Source of the DNA: Linnemannia hyalina
Taxonomy: Eukaryota; Mortierellomycota; Mortierellomycetes; Mortierellales; Mortierellaceae
Reading direction: 5' to 3'
DNA length: 42,998 nucleotides
NCBI GenBank assembly: GCA_019671135.1
Contig: JAHRHY010000041.1
Location: 1-42,998 of the forward strand
In this document: one piece after another, positions 20,058 to 30,112 of the stretch
Position numbering within the stretch: the stretch's first letter is position 1
Layout of the letters: the number at the start of each line of letters is the position of its first letter
Notes under the pieces: generated by a model
Told to the model about the DNA's origin: nothing
The model's input: the letters and a program-made list of their open reading frames with translations, nothing else
Databases searched by the model: none
Program-made: the position numbers and the translations under genes

Positions 20058-21347
20058 CTACAGATTACCATTAACATCCATTTGTCGCTTCGTACCTCTA
20101 AGCTCAATGGAAAGACCGGGTTGCATTATTACTGCCTGATCCATTGGTGTGTCCTCATCAACATTAACATCAACATCACCATGAAGATTAATACCAAGAA
20201 ATTTGTTCTGGAGTTGTGCCATTGTATTTCCATCCTCCACTAGCGCACCAACATCAACATATCCCATTGGTTGCTCAACGTCGTTCTCTGTTGTCGGATA
20301 CTCGAATCCTTCGCGAAGCCAAGCTGTATGAATTGGTTCTGCAGAAATCTTGAACAAAGCAACCATCTTTTTCATGTTTAAGAGTAACAAAGATAACTTC
20401 AACTGCAAATTATATGTTTGTTTCTTATCCACCAACACAGGAGTACGGTTGTTGTGTTTCTCAAATGTGGAACCAAGGTCTGCAAACAGAGATTCCATCT
20501 GCGAGCGGAAACTACCAAAGGTGGTATTGTATAACGCTTCTTCCTGTGTAAGTTCCTTGTTCTTCTGTTTACGGTATGGATGAGCGAAATTTTGGACTTT
20601 AAGAGTATCAGACTCATCTATAAGCCTCCTTAAGAACTGTGGATACCCTCCATCGAGAGCAATGCAATCCATCTCATGCACTCTCTTGTCCAACTTCATC
20701 GTTAGCAGCATTGTTCCATCAGCATTGTTCTTGCAAGATGCAGATTTGGAGACAAATAAAGCCATGCCATTACAATCCATTGCTACCTGTGTGCGTAATC
20801 CAGACTTTTTCAGCTTGTAAGAGTACATATCAGCACTACTCTCACCTTTGTATGTTGCTCTTGTATCATGACCATCAAGATGCAATGTAACATGCTTAAA
20901 TAATGGAGGATTCTTTTCCTTTGCAGACAAAAGGCGTATTTTAATTGTGGAGAACATTGTTGCAATACAGTTGGTGATGTACTTGTTGTGCAAAGTATAT
21001 TCTTTCTTATAAAACACAGAGTGCATTGCATGAAAACTACTTTTTGGCATGTGTGGTTCCATTGCTTCCATAGACAGTCCTTTGACAAGATGATAGAGCA
21101 TTAAAAGACCTTTCTCCACTTCTTTGTATGGACCAGGATACTTAACCTTTGGCCAGATGTCAACAAGAAAGAAGTACACTGGAATAGGACCAAGGCGTCG
21201 ATTTAGGGTTTCTTTTATTTCTGGCATATACCCAATTTCCTTGCTTACAGTACGATGATTATTACGTGGTGTAATTGTTGGCCATCCAGCGTTGAGGAAA
21301 GTCCAATGGTCATCAAGCAGTTGTTGGAAGTGTTTTGTTAGATCCAT
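20058..21347 (-). CDS. DDE_Tnp_4-type transposase, M3
   Basis: Intact 429-aa copy from the ATG of MDLTKHF; the open frame extends upstream to 21437. It has LHLDGHDT, ALDGGYP and RSQMESLFADL with the three acidic catalytic residues at 158, 232 and 285. It ends with the long tail SIELRGTKRQMDVNGNL. It lies between T copy F and the truncated acidic-protein gene, both on the same strand. Of the minus-strand copies it is the one without a stop, so it could be active. Confidence 0.85.
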   Translation of the reverse strand: MDLTKHFQQLLDDHWTFLNAGWPTITPRNNHRTVSKEIGYMPEIKETLNRRLGPIPVYFFLVDIWPKVKYPGPYKEVEKGLLMLYHLVKGLSMEAMEPHMPKSSFHAMHSVFYKKEYTLHNKYITNCIATMFSTIKIRLLSAKEKNPPLFKHVTLHLDGHDTRATYKGESSADMYSYKLKKSGLRTQVAMDCNGMALFVSKSASCKNNADGTMLLTMKLDKRVHEMDCIALDGGYPQFLRRLIDESDTLKVQNFAHPYRKQKNKELTQEEALYNTTFGSFRSQMESLFADLGSTFEKHNNRTPVLVDKKQTYNLQLKLSLLLLNMKKMVALFKISAEPIHTAWLREGFEYPTTENDVEQPMGYVDVGALVEDGNTMAQLQNKFLGINLHGDVDVNVDEDTPMDQAVIMQPGLSIELRGTKRQMDVNGNL

Positions 21348-21508
21348 AATAATATTTATGTATTGGATTGTCATGACGTTAACCAACAATAACAATTTTT
21401 TAAAAAGGCTTATACTTAACTGCATACACAACAGCATGTAGGATGGTATCTATCATATAGCAAGCACATAGTTGAGAATACAAATATATTTTTATATTTT
21501 ATTCGGTA

Positions 21509-22003
21509 GCGGCCCCTTCATGTGCAGAGGATATAAAAAGGCATATAAAAAATATCCAAAGTCCAAGGAACGGAGTGTTGACTTCCATAACTGGCATATC
21601 TCTTCATAGTGGGCAACAGAACACAGAATAAAATAGCAATAGACAGCACAAGAATTTTTAAAATGTAATCTCTCCCCTGTATTTCACGACAAAGATACAG
21701 TTGGGAATACAAGTGCTTTAGATGATCACATACAAGAACTACTCTGTCGAATCTTGCAGTGAGGGTTACAGGTTAATAGTAGATGGACATATTCAAGAGT
21801 TTGGTGTGCGAAAAATAAGAAGACTTTGTTGTTTGGAGAATGTAGTTGTGTTTAGTAGGATAATCGCGCAAGGAATGTTACAGTGGTTGTTTTAAATGGT
21901 TGATATCATACATACACTCTCCTCTAATGGACGCAGTGGATATCGTCAAGATCTGCAGAGATGTAACAAACACCATATGATAATTTGGACTTGAAAGGCC
22001 TCC
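21509..22003 (-). repeat. T module copy F
   Basis: T variant sharing a diverged block with copy J (tgatatcaaccatttaaaacaacc and ccttgcgcgattatcc on the module's own strand). Its outer end ggcctcc|TAT abuts the truncated T copy G, the same junction as between C and D. Confidence 0.85.
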
Positions 22004-22273
22004 TATTAACCTGTAACCCTCACTGCAAGATTCGACAGAGTAGTTCTTGTATGTGATCATCTAAAGCACTTGTATTCTCAACTGTATCTTTGTCGTGAAA
22101 TACAGGGGAGAGATTACATTTTAAAAATTCTTGTGCTGTCTATTGCTATTTTATTCTGTGTTCTGTTGCCCACTATGAAGAGATATGCCAGTTATGGAAG
22201 TCAACACTCCGTTCCTTGGACTTTGGATATTTTTTATATGCTTTTTTATATCCTCTGCACATGAAGGGGCCGC
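22004..22273 (+). repeat. T module copy G, left part missing
   Basis: Inner 270 bp of T, starting at tattaacctg and ending GGCCGC next to taccgaaaaaaa of the DDE core. Confidence 0.85.
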
Positions 22274-22444
22274 TACCGAAAAAAAATATAAACGTATATT
22301 TGTATTCTCAACTATGTGCTTGCTGTGAGATACAGTTGATAGATACCATCCTACATGCTCTTGTGTATGCAGTAAAGTATGAGCATTTTTAAAAAATTGT
22401 TATTGTTGGTCAACGTCATGACAATCCAATACATAAATATTATT

Positions 22445-23701
22445 ATGGCTCTAACAAAACATTTCAAACAACTGCTTGATGACCATTGGACTTTCCTTGA
22501 CGCTGGATGGCCAACAGTTACACCACGTAATAACCATCGTACTGTAAGCAAGGAAATTGGGTTTATGCCACAAATAAAAGAGACTCGGAATCGACGCCTT
22601 GGACCTATTCCAGTGTACTTCTTTCTTGTTGATATCTGGCCAAAAGTCAAGTATCCTGGGCCATACAAAGAAGTGGAGAAAGGTCTTTTAATGCTCTATC
22701 ATCTTGTCAAAGGACTGTCTATGGAAGCAATGGAACCACACATGCCAAAAAGTAGTTTTCATGCAATGCACTCTGTGTTTTATAAGAAAGAATATACTTT
22801 GCACAATAAGTACATCACCAACTGTATTGCAACAATGTTCTCCACAATTAAAATACGCCTATTGTCTGCAAAGGAAAAGAATCCTGTATTATTTAAGCAT
22901 GTCACATTGCATCTTGATGGTCATGATACAAGAGCAACATACAAAGGTGAGAGCAGTGCTGATATGTATTCTTACAAGCTGAAAAAGTCAGGATTACGCA
23001 CACAGGTAGCAATGGATTGTAATGGCATGGCTTTATTTGTCTCCAAATCTGCATCTTGCAAGAACAATGCTGATGGAACAATGCTGCTGACGATGAAGTT
23101 GGACAAGAGAGTGCATGAGATGGATTGCATAGCTCTCGATGGAGGGTATCCACAGTTCTTAAGGAGGCTTGTAGATGAGTCTGATACTCTTAGATTCCAA
23201 AATTTCGCTCATCCATACCGTAAAAAGAAGAACAAGGAACTTACAGAGGAAGAAGCGTTATACAATACCACCTTTGGTAGTTTCCGCTCACAGATGGAAT
23301 CTCTGTTTGCAGATCTTGGTTCCACATTTGAGAAACACAACAATCGTACTCCTGTATTGGTGGATAAGAAACAAACATATAATTTGCAGTTGAAGTTATC
23401 TTTGTTACTCTTAAACATGAAAAAGATGGTTGCTTTGTTAAAGATTCCTGCAGAACCAATTCATACAGCTTGGCTCCGCGAAGGATTCGAGTATCCGACG
23501 ACAGAGAACGATGTTGAGCAACCAATGGGATATGTTGATGTTGGTGCACTAGTGGAGGATGGAAATACAATGGCACAACTCCAGAACGAATTTCTTGGTC
23601 TTGAACTTCATGATAATGTTGATGAGGACCAGTACTCTGATGAGGACACACCAATGGATCCACCAGTAATACTGCAACCCGGCCTTTCCATTGCGCTTTG
23701 A
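22445..23701 (+). CDS. DDE_Tnp_4-type transposase, M4 (diverged copy)
   Basis: 418 aa, intact, starting MALTKHFKQ. An ATG at 22379 lies in frame upstream. This is the most diverged of the five copies (for example GFMPQIKETRNRRLG, NPVLFKH, YRKKKNKELTEEE, NEFLGLELHDNVD), but the three catalytic acidic residues and the GYP block are kept. Many third-position changes without frame loss suggest it evolved under selection before insertion. It ends SIAL. Confidence 0.85.
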   Translation: MALTKHFKQLLDDHWTFLDAGWPTVTPRNNHRTVSKEIGFMPQIKETRNRRLGPIPVYFFLVDIWPKVKYPGPYKEVEKGLLMLYHLVKGLSMEAMEPHMPKSSFHAMHSVFYKKEYTLHNKYITNCIATMFSTIKIRLLSAKEKNPVLFKHVTLHLDGHDTRATYKGESSADMYSYKLKKSGLRTQVAMDCNGMALFVSKSASCKNNADGTMLLTMKLDKRVHEMDCIALDGGYPQFLRRLVDESDTLRFQNFAHPYRKKKNKELTEEEALYNTTFGSFRSQMESLFADLGSTFEKHNNRTPVLVDKKQTYNLQLKLSLLLLNMKKMVALLKIPAEPIHTAWLREGFEYPTTENDVEQPMGYVDVGALVEDGNTMAQLQNEFLGLELHDNVDEDQYSDEDTPMDPPVILQPGLSIAL

Positions 23702-24240
23702 GGTACGTAGTACGAAGCGACAAATGGATGTTAATGGTAATTTGTAGACTTATTGCAGGTTTTTAAAAGAATAGACATACATAGCCTATTTAGTCAGCGT
23801 TGAGATACGGTATTAACTGCCTAGACGCTAATATGCACCGGTATCTATTATTAAAAGTCATGGTATTATTGTAGTAGATCGGATGCTATTCTATGCTATT
23901 CTACAACATTCCTTTTTATTTAACAAAGAGGATAAACACATGTACAAACCTACGTCATAAAAGAATACATAAACACATGTACAAACCTACGTCATAAAAG
24001 AATACTACATTCTTAACCATTTTTAAACCCCGTCTTTAACGCCAAGCAGTCTTAATAAGCAAGATCTACCTCATACGAGGAACACTACGTTATTAACCAC
24101 TTAGATGCCTTTTTAAAACTCTTTTGTTACTAAGCGCCAAGCAGTGTTAATAAGCAAGCGCTATTAATATCCAATGTGGCAGTGTCCCATGAATTAGTAT
24201 AAATAAAGGACTCCACTTCCCTCTTGCTTAATCTTTATCT

Positions 24241-24401
24241 TTGCGATAAAATAAGGTTTAGACTCACTTTGTAAGTAACGAGACAAGAAGAAGGTTGTAT
24301 TAGGGCCCACCAGGAACGATCTCTTATGTCGTTCCTGGTGGCTTAGTTCTAGCTAGTTCATGTCTTCATCTATCTATGATCCACAAGGCAAATACGCAAC
24401 A
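24241..24401 (-). repeat. 3' LTR of R1, about 161 bp
   Basis: On the minus strand it starts TGTTGCGTATTTG after a purine tract (AGGAGGGAGT, 24402-24411) and ends TTATCGCAA. The expected last two bases (CA) are missing at the M4 junction. It contains a perfect 13-bp hairpin, CCACCAGGAACGA at 24307-24319 with its complement at 24329-24341. No second copy is in the window. Confidence 0.65.
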
Positions 24402-24738
24402 ACTCCCTCCTAAGGGAAGGCTGAAAGCCGCCCTGAGAAGAAAGGAACGCGTGTGTGCTTTGTGGTGTGTGGTGTTTGGGAAAAAAAGAAAACCCAAAGG
24501 AAAATAAAAATAAAAAAGAAAATAAAAATACACTGATCTGCAAAGGAAAACAAAAGAAACCTTGTCAGTCGTGTTGAGGGTCAATAAACCTCTCATGACA
24601 TATAGTACATATCACTCGAGGCAAAAAAGCAAAATCCTCGTGAGGGGAAACCCAAAGGGAAAACCTCATGCGTGATTATAAGGGGAAAGCTGAAAAAAAC
24701 CCCTTCTCTCCATTCACTCCATCTTGTGGTGATGAGGA
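24402..24738 (-). other. R1 3' untranslated region
   Basis: Lies between the chromodomain stop codon and the LTR. AT-rich with A and T runs; no ORF I trust. Confidence 0.6.
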
Positions 24739-25212
24739 TTACTTTCGACCACGCTTGCGCGTGCAAGTAGTCCTTTTCTCCGTGCTACTCTTTTCGACAG
24801 TCTCCTTAATTAAGCGCTTGCGTTTGCGGGGTTCTGATTGCACTGCTATCTGTGCACTATCATTTGGGCTGCCATGCTTGCGCGTGCCCCCACTTATCTC
24901 ATCACTGATCGTATCATTCATTGGCTTATCTTTCGATCGATCTTTAGCCTTCCGTTGCTTTGAAGCTGACTCCTGCTCTTCGCTCCTTGACTCATGTGTC
25001 TTCAACGTTTGACGAGGCTGCGGTAGAGATTGTGTAATTGGTTGATCGCGGGTCTTCCAATAGTCTGTGATACACTTTCTCTCAACAAAGTTCTTTTGAG
25101 GCTCCCAAGTTCGTTCCTTGTATCCTTTCCAACTTACGTAGTACTCTACTCCCTCCCCAGGAACATCCCTATGGTCGAGAATTTTTTCCACTTCGTAAGT
25201 TTCTGTTTCCTC
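24739..25212 (-). pseudogene. R1 chromodomain, C-terminal end of pol
   Basis: The segment reads EETETYEVEKILDHR...VEYYVSWKGYKERTWEPQKNF, a clear chromodomain with the WKGY and TWEP signatures, then a long Lys/Arg/Ser-rich tail. Chromodomains at the end of gypsy integrases bind modified histones and guide insertion. It is the natural continuation of the pol ORF at 25667, cut off by the fold-back element inserted in the TTT codon of LDDFEE. The apparent start upstream lies in the fold-back arm and is not native. Confidence 0.85.
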
Positions 25213-25215
25213 AAA

Positions 25216-25666
25216 GGAGGCCATCCATGTTCGGCTCCACCAACCATAGACTACAGTATAAAAATATCTGTCAACACCTATTAAAACAGTGTGTTCCTTG
25301 AGAGTACAACAAATCTCATCAGCTTTTTCCTTCCACCAGTCTCCATTTTCTACATTCACCACCACTACTTTGTAACATCATCTACTTTAGCTGAGAAAGC
25401 CTTGGACATGATCATCTCATATTGGAAAGGAAATTACTATCTGTAATATCTAGGATCCAATATGAGATGATCATGTCCAAGGCTTTCTCAGCTAAAGTAG
25501 ATGATGTTACAAAGTAGTGGTGGTGAATGTAGAAAATGGAGACTGGTGGAAGGAAAAAGCTGATGAGATTTGTTGTACTCTCAAGGAACACACTGTTTTA
25601 ATAGGCGTTGACAGATATTTTTATACTGTAGTCTATGGTTGGTGGAGCCGAACATGGATGGCCTCC
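25216..25666. mobile_element. 451-bp fold-back element with GGAGGCC ends
   Basis: Two 211-bp arms (25216-25426 and 25456-25666) are near-perfect inverted copies around a 29-bp spacer; I saw one mismatch. It starts GGAGGCCATCC, ends GGATGGCCTCC and is flanked by AAA on both sides (25213-25215 and 25667-25669). The interrupted R1 frame reads through if one AAA is kept. The shared GGAGGCC end and 3-bp duplication suggest mobilisation by the DDE transposase of this window (inference). No coding capacity. Confidence 0.85.
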
Positions 25667-28289
25667 AAAGTCGTCCAGTACCAGCTTTAGCTGTGATGGT
25701 GCGAAATTGCGCCCCAGTAATTCTCCTGTCCCATCTTTGAGAGCATAAGAACCACCAGTGGTGCGGCGGACAACAGTGTAGGGGCCCTCGTAACGAGGCG
25801 ATAGCTTGTCACCCCTAATAGGATCCAAAGACATTACTTTTGCTCCATCTGGGAACTCATTGTGCAGTACCGTTCTGTTAAAACGCTCAATCATTCGCTG
25901 TTGAGTGTCACGTGTCTTGGTTTGAATTGCTGGGAAAACAACCTTGGTCATGTATTCAAGGCGTTCTAAGAGCACTTCATGAGAAGGAATAACACCCTTT
26001 TCATCCGAGAGATTACTCAGTCCATTAAATCGCCTTGCAAAAAACAAAGAAAAAGGCGAAGAGTTGTGAAGAGCCACAATTCTCGTGTTCATGGCCAGCT
26101 GTGCCATAGGAACATGTAATGCCCAACTTTGTTTCTGGTCGTCGATTTCTTTTCTGATAATGCTACACGCCGTTTTGACGTGGTTCTCGGCAACACCATT
26201 GCCTCTGGGGTGATAAGGAGTGACCAACCGATGGTCCACACCTAAATTAGTAGTCATTACTTTAATTGCCCCATTGACAAATTCTCTGCCGTTGTCAGAT
26301 TGTAGAATGGCGGGAAAACCGATCAAAGTAAATGTTTTGAACAACACCTTTGCGACGGTGAGTGCCTCCTTGTTCGGTATAGGTTCAAGGAACACAAATC
26401 TTGTACAAACATCGACTAAGATGAGAAGGAATCGATTACCTCCGCTATCCACAGGAAAAGGTCCGGCTAGATCAACAGCCATGTGTTCTCCTGGTAACTG
26501 AGCATGAACGGCCTTCATTGGGTGGTACCCTTTGCGAGCGATATTGTTTCGCTGGCATTGTTGGCAACGTTGAACGAACTCCAAACAATCCTTGGCTAGA
26601 TTAGGCCAGGTCTTGTCCACTCCGTGAATGTGTTTTACCATGGCATTGGTCCCAAAGTGACCAAGTGCATGGGTGTCGGCTAGGATAGTTCTCCTTTCAG
26701 AGACCTTCACTGTTTGACGAGGAGTAGTTGAATCCTGGATCAAATGCATGTATCCATAAATCTTTGTCGGCGCTGAACCTTCTGTTCTTCCCGTCCACAA
26801 CTCCGGCGGGAACTGGCGAGACAAAGCGTCTGGAAGCACATTAAGCACGCCAGGGCGATAAACAACCTTGAACGTGTATGACCAGATCAACTCCTGCCAT
26901 CCGGTGAGCATTGAGTTCAAGTCCTTTTGCGTATGCATGTAGGTGAGAGCTCGATGATCCGTGAAGAGCGTGAAATGGTTGCCCCACAAATAATAATGTA
27001 GCTTCTTGAGGGCGAACACAATCCCGAGTAGCTCCTTTTGAGTAGCCGAATATCTCCTTTCCCGATCCTGTAACGATCGCGCTACAAAAGATATATATTT
27101 AATATTCTCAGGTTCACCTTCGCCTCCCGGTAACTGATACAGAACCGCTCCGACACCAACATTTGATGCATCTGTGGCAACATAAAAGGGTAGGCCGAAA
27201 TCCGGAAAAGAAAGTACTGGAGCTTGTGTGAGAATATTCTTTAATGAATTGAAGCACCGTAATTGAATGTCGTTTAATACGAAGGATCCAGGTACATTGC
27301 GTAGCGCGTCCAGCGGTGCCGCAACAGTGCTGATAAGAGGCATATACTCCCGAAAAAAGTTGAACGTGCCCATGTACGACTGAACCTGCTTTCCAGTGGT
27401 CGGCGGGCTCCAGTCCTGAATGTTCACCAACTTATTCGGGTCCACACGTCTGCCGGCGGTATTAATTACAAATCCAAGTAATGCTACCTGCGTGCTATAG
27501 AATCTACATTTCTCAATGTTGATAATTAGTTTGGCTTTGGTCAGACGTTCAATGACAACCATAACATGCGCAAGATGGTCCGCTCGATCCTTCGAAGCAA
27601 TCAGAATGTCATCAATAAAATTGCGGACAAAATCCAAATCGCCGAGAATCCTTGACATTCCACGTTGGAACAGACTGGACAAGGGCTTTAAGCCGAAAGG
27701 GGCTTTCTTGAACATGTACTGTACTCCATTGTGCGTGAATGCTGTAAGCGGTCTGTCTTCCTTATGAATCGGAAGTCGATGATAAGCCTGACGCAAATCC
27801 ACCGTCGAGAACACAGCATTGCCTCCTGCAAACTGCATGATCTCTGATATAAGAGGTACAGGAAAATTGTCATCAGGTAAGTGAGCATTGAGAGGGCGTG
27901 GGTCAAGACAAACACGATAAAGGGTTTTCTCACCATTTGCATCCTTCTTTGCTGCGAGCGTCAGAGTGTTGTTGTGACGATTACCAGCCGGTGCCAGTGT
28001 AATTACATCGTCCTGCAACCAGCGATCTACTGCGTCATCCAGAATGGGTCGTTGTGACTGAGCGAACACTCTTGAACGTCGATTCAAAGTAATGCCCTCC
28101 GGTACAGGTAAAAACACCTTCATCTCCGGAATTGGGCAAAAGCTGGTGGAAGGGATCCTTGCGTTCTCCTCCAGTAGCTCCTTGACGCACTCCATAAATG
28201 ACTTCTTTTCCTCGATGTACTCCCGCGTCGTCTCCACAGGGGGTGTCATAAGAGGTATGAGAGTCGGCTTCTCGTCCTCAACAGGCATA
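25667..28289 (-). pseudogene. R1 pol: reverse transcriptase, RNase H, integrase
   Basis: Starts PVEDEKPTLIPL next to the solo T. It has a Ty3-type reverse transcriptase (CLDPRPLN, FSTVDLRQAYH, FIDDILIAS), RNase H (VATDASNVGVGAVL, KELLGIVFALKK, FTDHRAL) and integrase with an HHCC-like zinc region (HFGTNAMVKHIH...CQQCQ), the DDE residues in VDLAGPF, SDNGREF and GVAENHVK, and a GPY/F module (YEGPYTVV). It reads into the fold-back element after KLVLDDF. The frame itself has no internal stop, so loss of function comes only from the two insertions. Young insertions into a recently active element are the simplest reading. Confidence 0.88.
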
Positions 28290-28784
28290 GGAGGCCTTTC
28301 ACGTCCAAGTTATCATATGGTGTTTGTTACATCTCTGTAGATCTCGACAATATCCATAGCGACTATGGGATGAGAATGTATATATGATACCAAGCATATA
28401 AGACAACCATTGTAACATTTTTTGTTTAACTATCCTACTAAACACCAACCTATTCTCCAAACAACAAAGTCTTCTTATTTTTCGCACACCACACTCTTGA
28501 ATATGTCCATCTACTATTAACCTGTAACCCTCACTGCAAGATTCGCCAGAGTAGTTCTTGTATGTCATCATCTAAAGCACTTGTACTCTCAACTGTATCT
28601 TTGGGGCGAAATACAGGGGAGAGATTACATTTTAAAAAAACATGTGCTGTCTATTGCTATTTTATTCTGTGTTCTGTTGCCCACTATGAAGAGATATGTC
28701 AGTTATGGAAGTAAACACTCCGTTCCTTGGGCTTTGGATATTTTTTATATGCCTTTTTATATCCTCTGCACATGAAGGGGCCGC
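28290..28784 (+). mobile_element. Solo T module copy H with ATA target duplication
   Basis: A 495-bp T alone, flanked by ATA at 28287-28289 and 28785-28787. Removing T and one ATA joins R1 codons as SPDRVPM-PVEDEK. It starts GGAGGCCTTTCACGT and ends GGGGCCGC. It therefore behaves as a transposition product by itself, either a small non-autonomous element or the solo remnant of a direct-repeat element. Confidence 0.88.
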
Positions 28785-28787
28785 ATA

Positions 28788-29905
28788 GGTACTCGATCAG
28801 GAGACTCTACTGGGTCAGGTAAACCTATGATGTTGAAGCCATACCGATGAAAGAGATCCATACCAATAGTAATGGCATGGGGTTGATCAATAACCTCGTA
28901 TGGTGCGCAAAGCAAATTCTTTCCACAGATAACCTCCATGTTCTCTGTTTCGCCGATGCGTGCAATAGTCGAAGTATCCGCTAACTCGATGTACCCTTTC
29001 ATATTATTGACAGGGATCGAATATTTGCTGACTATTCTTGAACTGATGAACGAGTGCGTGGCGCCTGTATCGATGAGCGCTCGGTGTTGTTCTCCGTGGA
29101 TGGTGACAGGAACAAAAAGACGATTGTCTGGTTGGTTCTTGCGTTTGACCGATCCGTACGCAACTTGCACAAGAGAAAAATCATCGTCACCGAATTTAAA
29201 TAACGGGTAGCCGTCACACATCTTTGCAACAGGGTTGTCTTTTAGCGTGTGTCTTTCAAACGCTTGAGCGAGTTCGTCATCCTCGACTTCGTACGAGCCA
29301 AAAGCGCAACCATCATCTTCTTTACTGATTACACCAACTGCCCCATACTTGATCTTCGCTTTTATAATACCAGCCATTTCAGCACTTCTCCCACCTTCCC
29401 CTCCGTCGAGAGGTGATGGAGGAGGTGAACCTACATGAACCGACATTCCAAAGCGGGACTCCGCATTCGCTTTTCTCTTCTTTCTCCTTTTCTTCTTTAC
29501 ACCAAGATTGCCCTCCACACTGTTTTCAGTATTACTGCTGGTCGCCTCACGCATCACTTTATTCGACTCAACCATGGGTAACACATCTATCTGCGCCGTC
29601 ACCAGAGGGGTTACATCAAGCTGACGAGGATCCTCGTTGGCTTTGGTTGTTATTGCCTGTGTGTGTGGAATAGACATGGCACTGTACTTAATAACGTAAT
29701 CTTGTTCTTCTTCAACAACGTCCAGTAGCAAAGCAGGATCAACGGACGTACCATTATACGGATGGCTTCTTCCTTTGCCACGATTCTGCCATCGTCCCTG
29801 CGGTGCTCCTCTACCTCGATTGCCGGGATACTGACCTTGATGGCCGTTTGGGTAGCTGTTATGGTTGTTGTTGGCGCTGACGGTATTGCTTCCTGACGAT
29901 GCTCC
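28788..29905 (-). pseudogene. R1 gag end and protease
   Basis: Gly/Arg/Gln-rich gag end (GHQGQYPGNRGRG), a Lys-rich linker, then an aspartic protease with LIDTGATHSF and the later HAITIGMDLFHRYGFNIIGL flap and closing region. It processes the polyprotein. The 5' side is cut by the R2 LTR, so the gag start is gone. The 3' side runs into solo T at SPDRVPM. Closely related to the R3 fragment at 41024. Confidence 0.82.
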
Positions 29906-30102
29906 TGTCAAGAAAGCAGACCAAGCAATAGAATGAAGTAGATAAAGAGAACCTTGATCAAGGACTAAGAAATGAGTATAAGGAATAGGTTAAAGAGTAT
30001 GTTGTATTGGCGATACCAAGTAAAGAGCTATAGATTTGCTATCTAAGGCCCTTTTATACTCGTTAGGGCGAAGTCACAAGAGCAAGCTCTTGTCTCGTGA
30101 CA
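29906..30102 (-). repeat. R2 3' LTR, 197 bp
   Basis: Plus strand starts TGTCAAGAAAGC and ends CTCGTGACA, giving TGTCA/TGACA inverted ends. It matches the LTR at 40827-41023. A purine tract AGAGGGGGAGGT (minus strand, 30103-30114) lies just inside, as expected for plus-strand priming. Confidence 0.92.
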
Positions 30103-30112
30103 ACCTCCCCCT

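Larger units (their letters stand above)
18247..22003 (-). mobile_element. Long DDE transposon M3, truncated by M2
   Basis: On the minus strand: T copy F (22003-21509), DDE gene, intergenic region, then the first 391 codons of the acidic-protein gene, cut off at the T end of M2. The layout matches the complete element M5 (32594-38091) up to the break. The 3' half and the second T are absent. Confidence 0.8.
22004..24240 (+). mobile_element. Long DDE transposon M4, both ends truncated
   Basis: T copy G (inner 270 bp only), DDE gene, then the intergenic region including the TATAAATA box (24198-24205) that precedes the acidic-protein gene in M5. It breaks off at ctttatct, before that gene, where the LTR of R1 begins. 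Intergenic sequence includes two tandem 37-bp copies (23932-23968 and 23969-24005), as in M5. Confidence 0.78.
24241..29905 (-). mobile_element. Ty3/gypsy chromodomain retrotransposon R1, 5' end missing
   Basis: Minus-strand element with a 3' LTR (24241-24401), chromodomain, integrase, RNase H, reverse transcriptase, protease and the end of gag. It is interrupted by a 451-bp fold-back element (25216-25666, AAA duplication) and a solo T (28290-28784, ATA duplication). Removing each insertion with one triplet rejoins the reading frame (LDDF/EETETYEV and SPDRVPM/PVEDEK). The 5' part ends where the R2 LTR starts. Confidence 0.85.
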
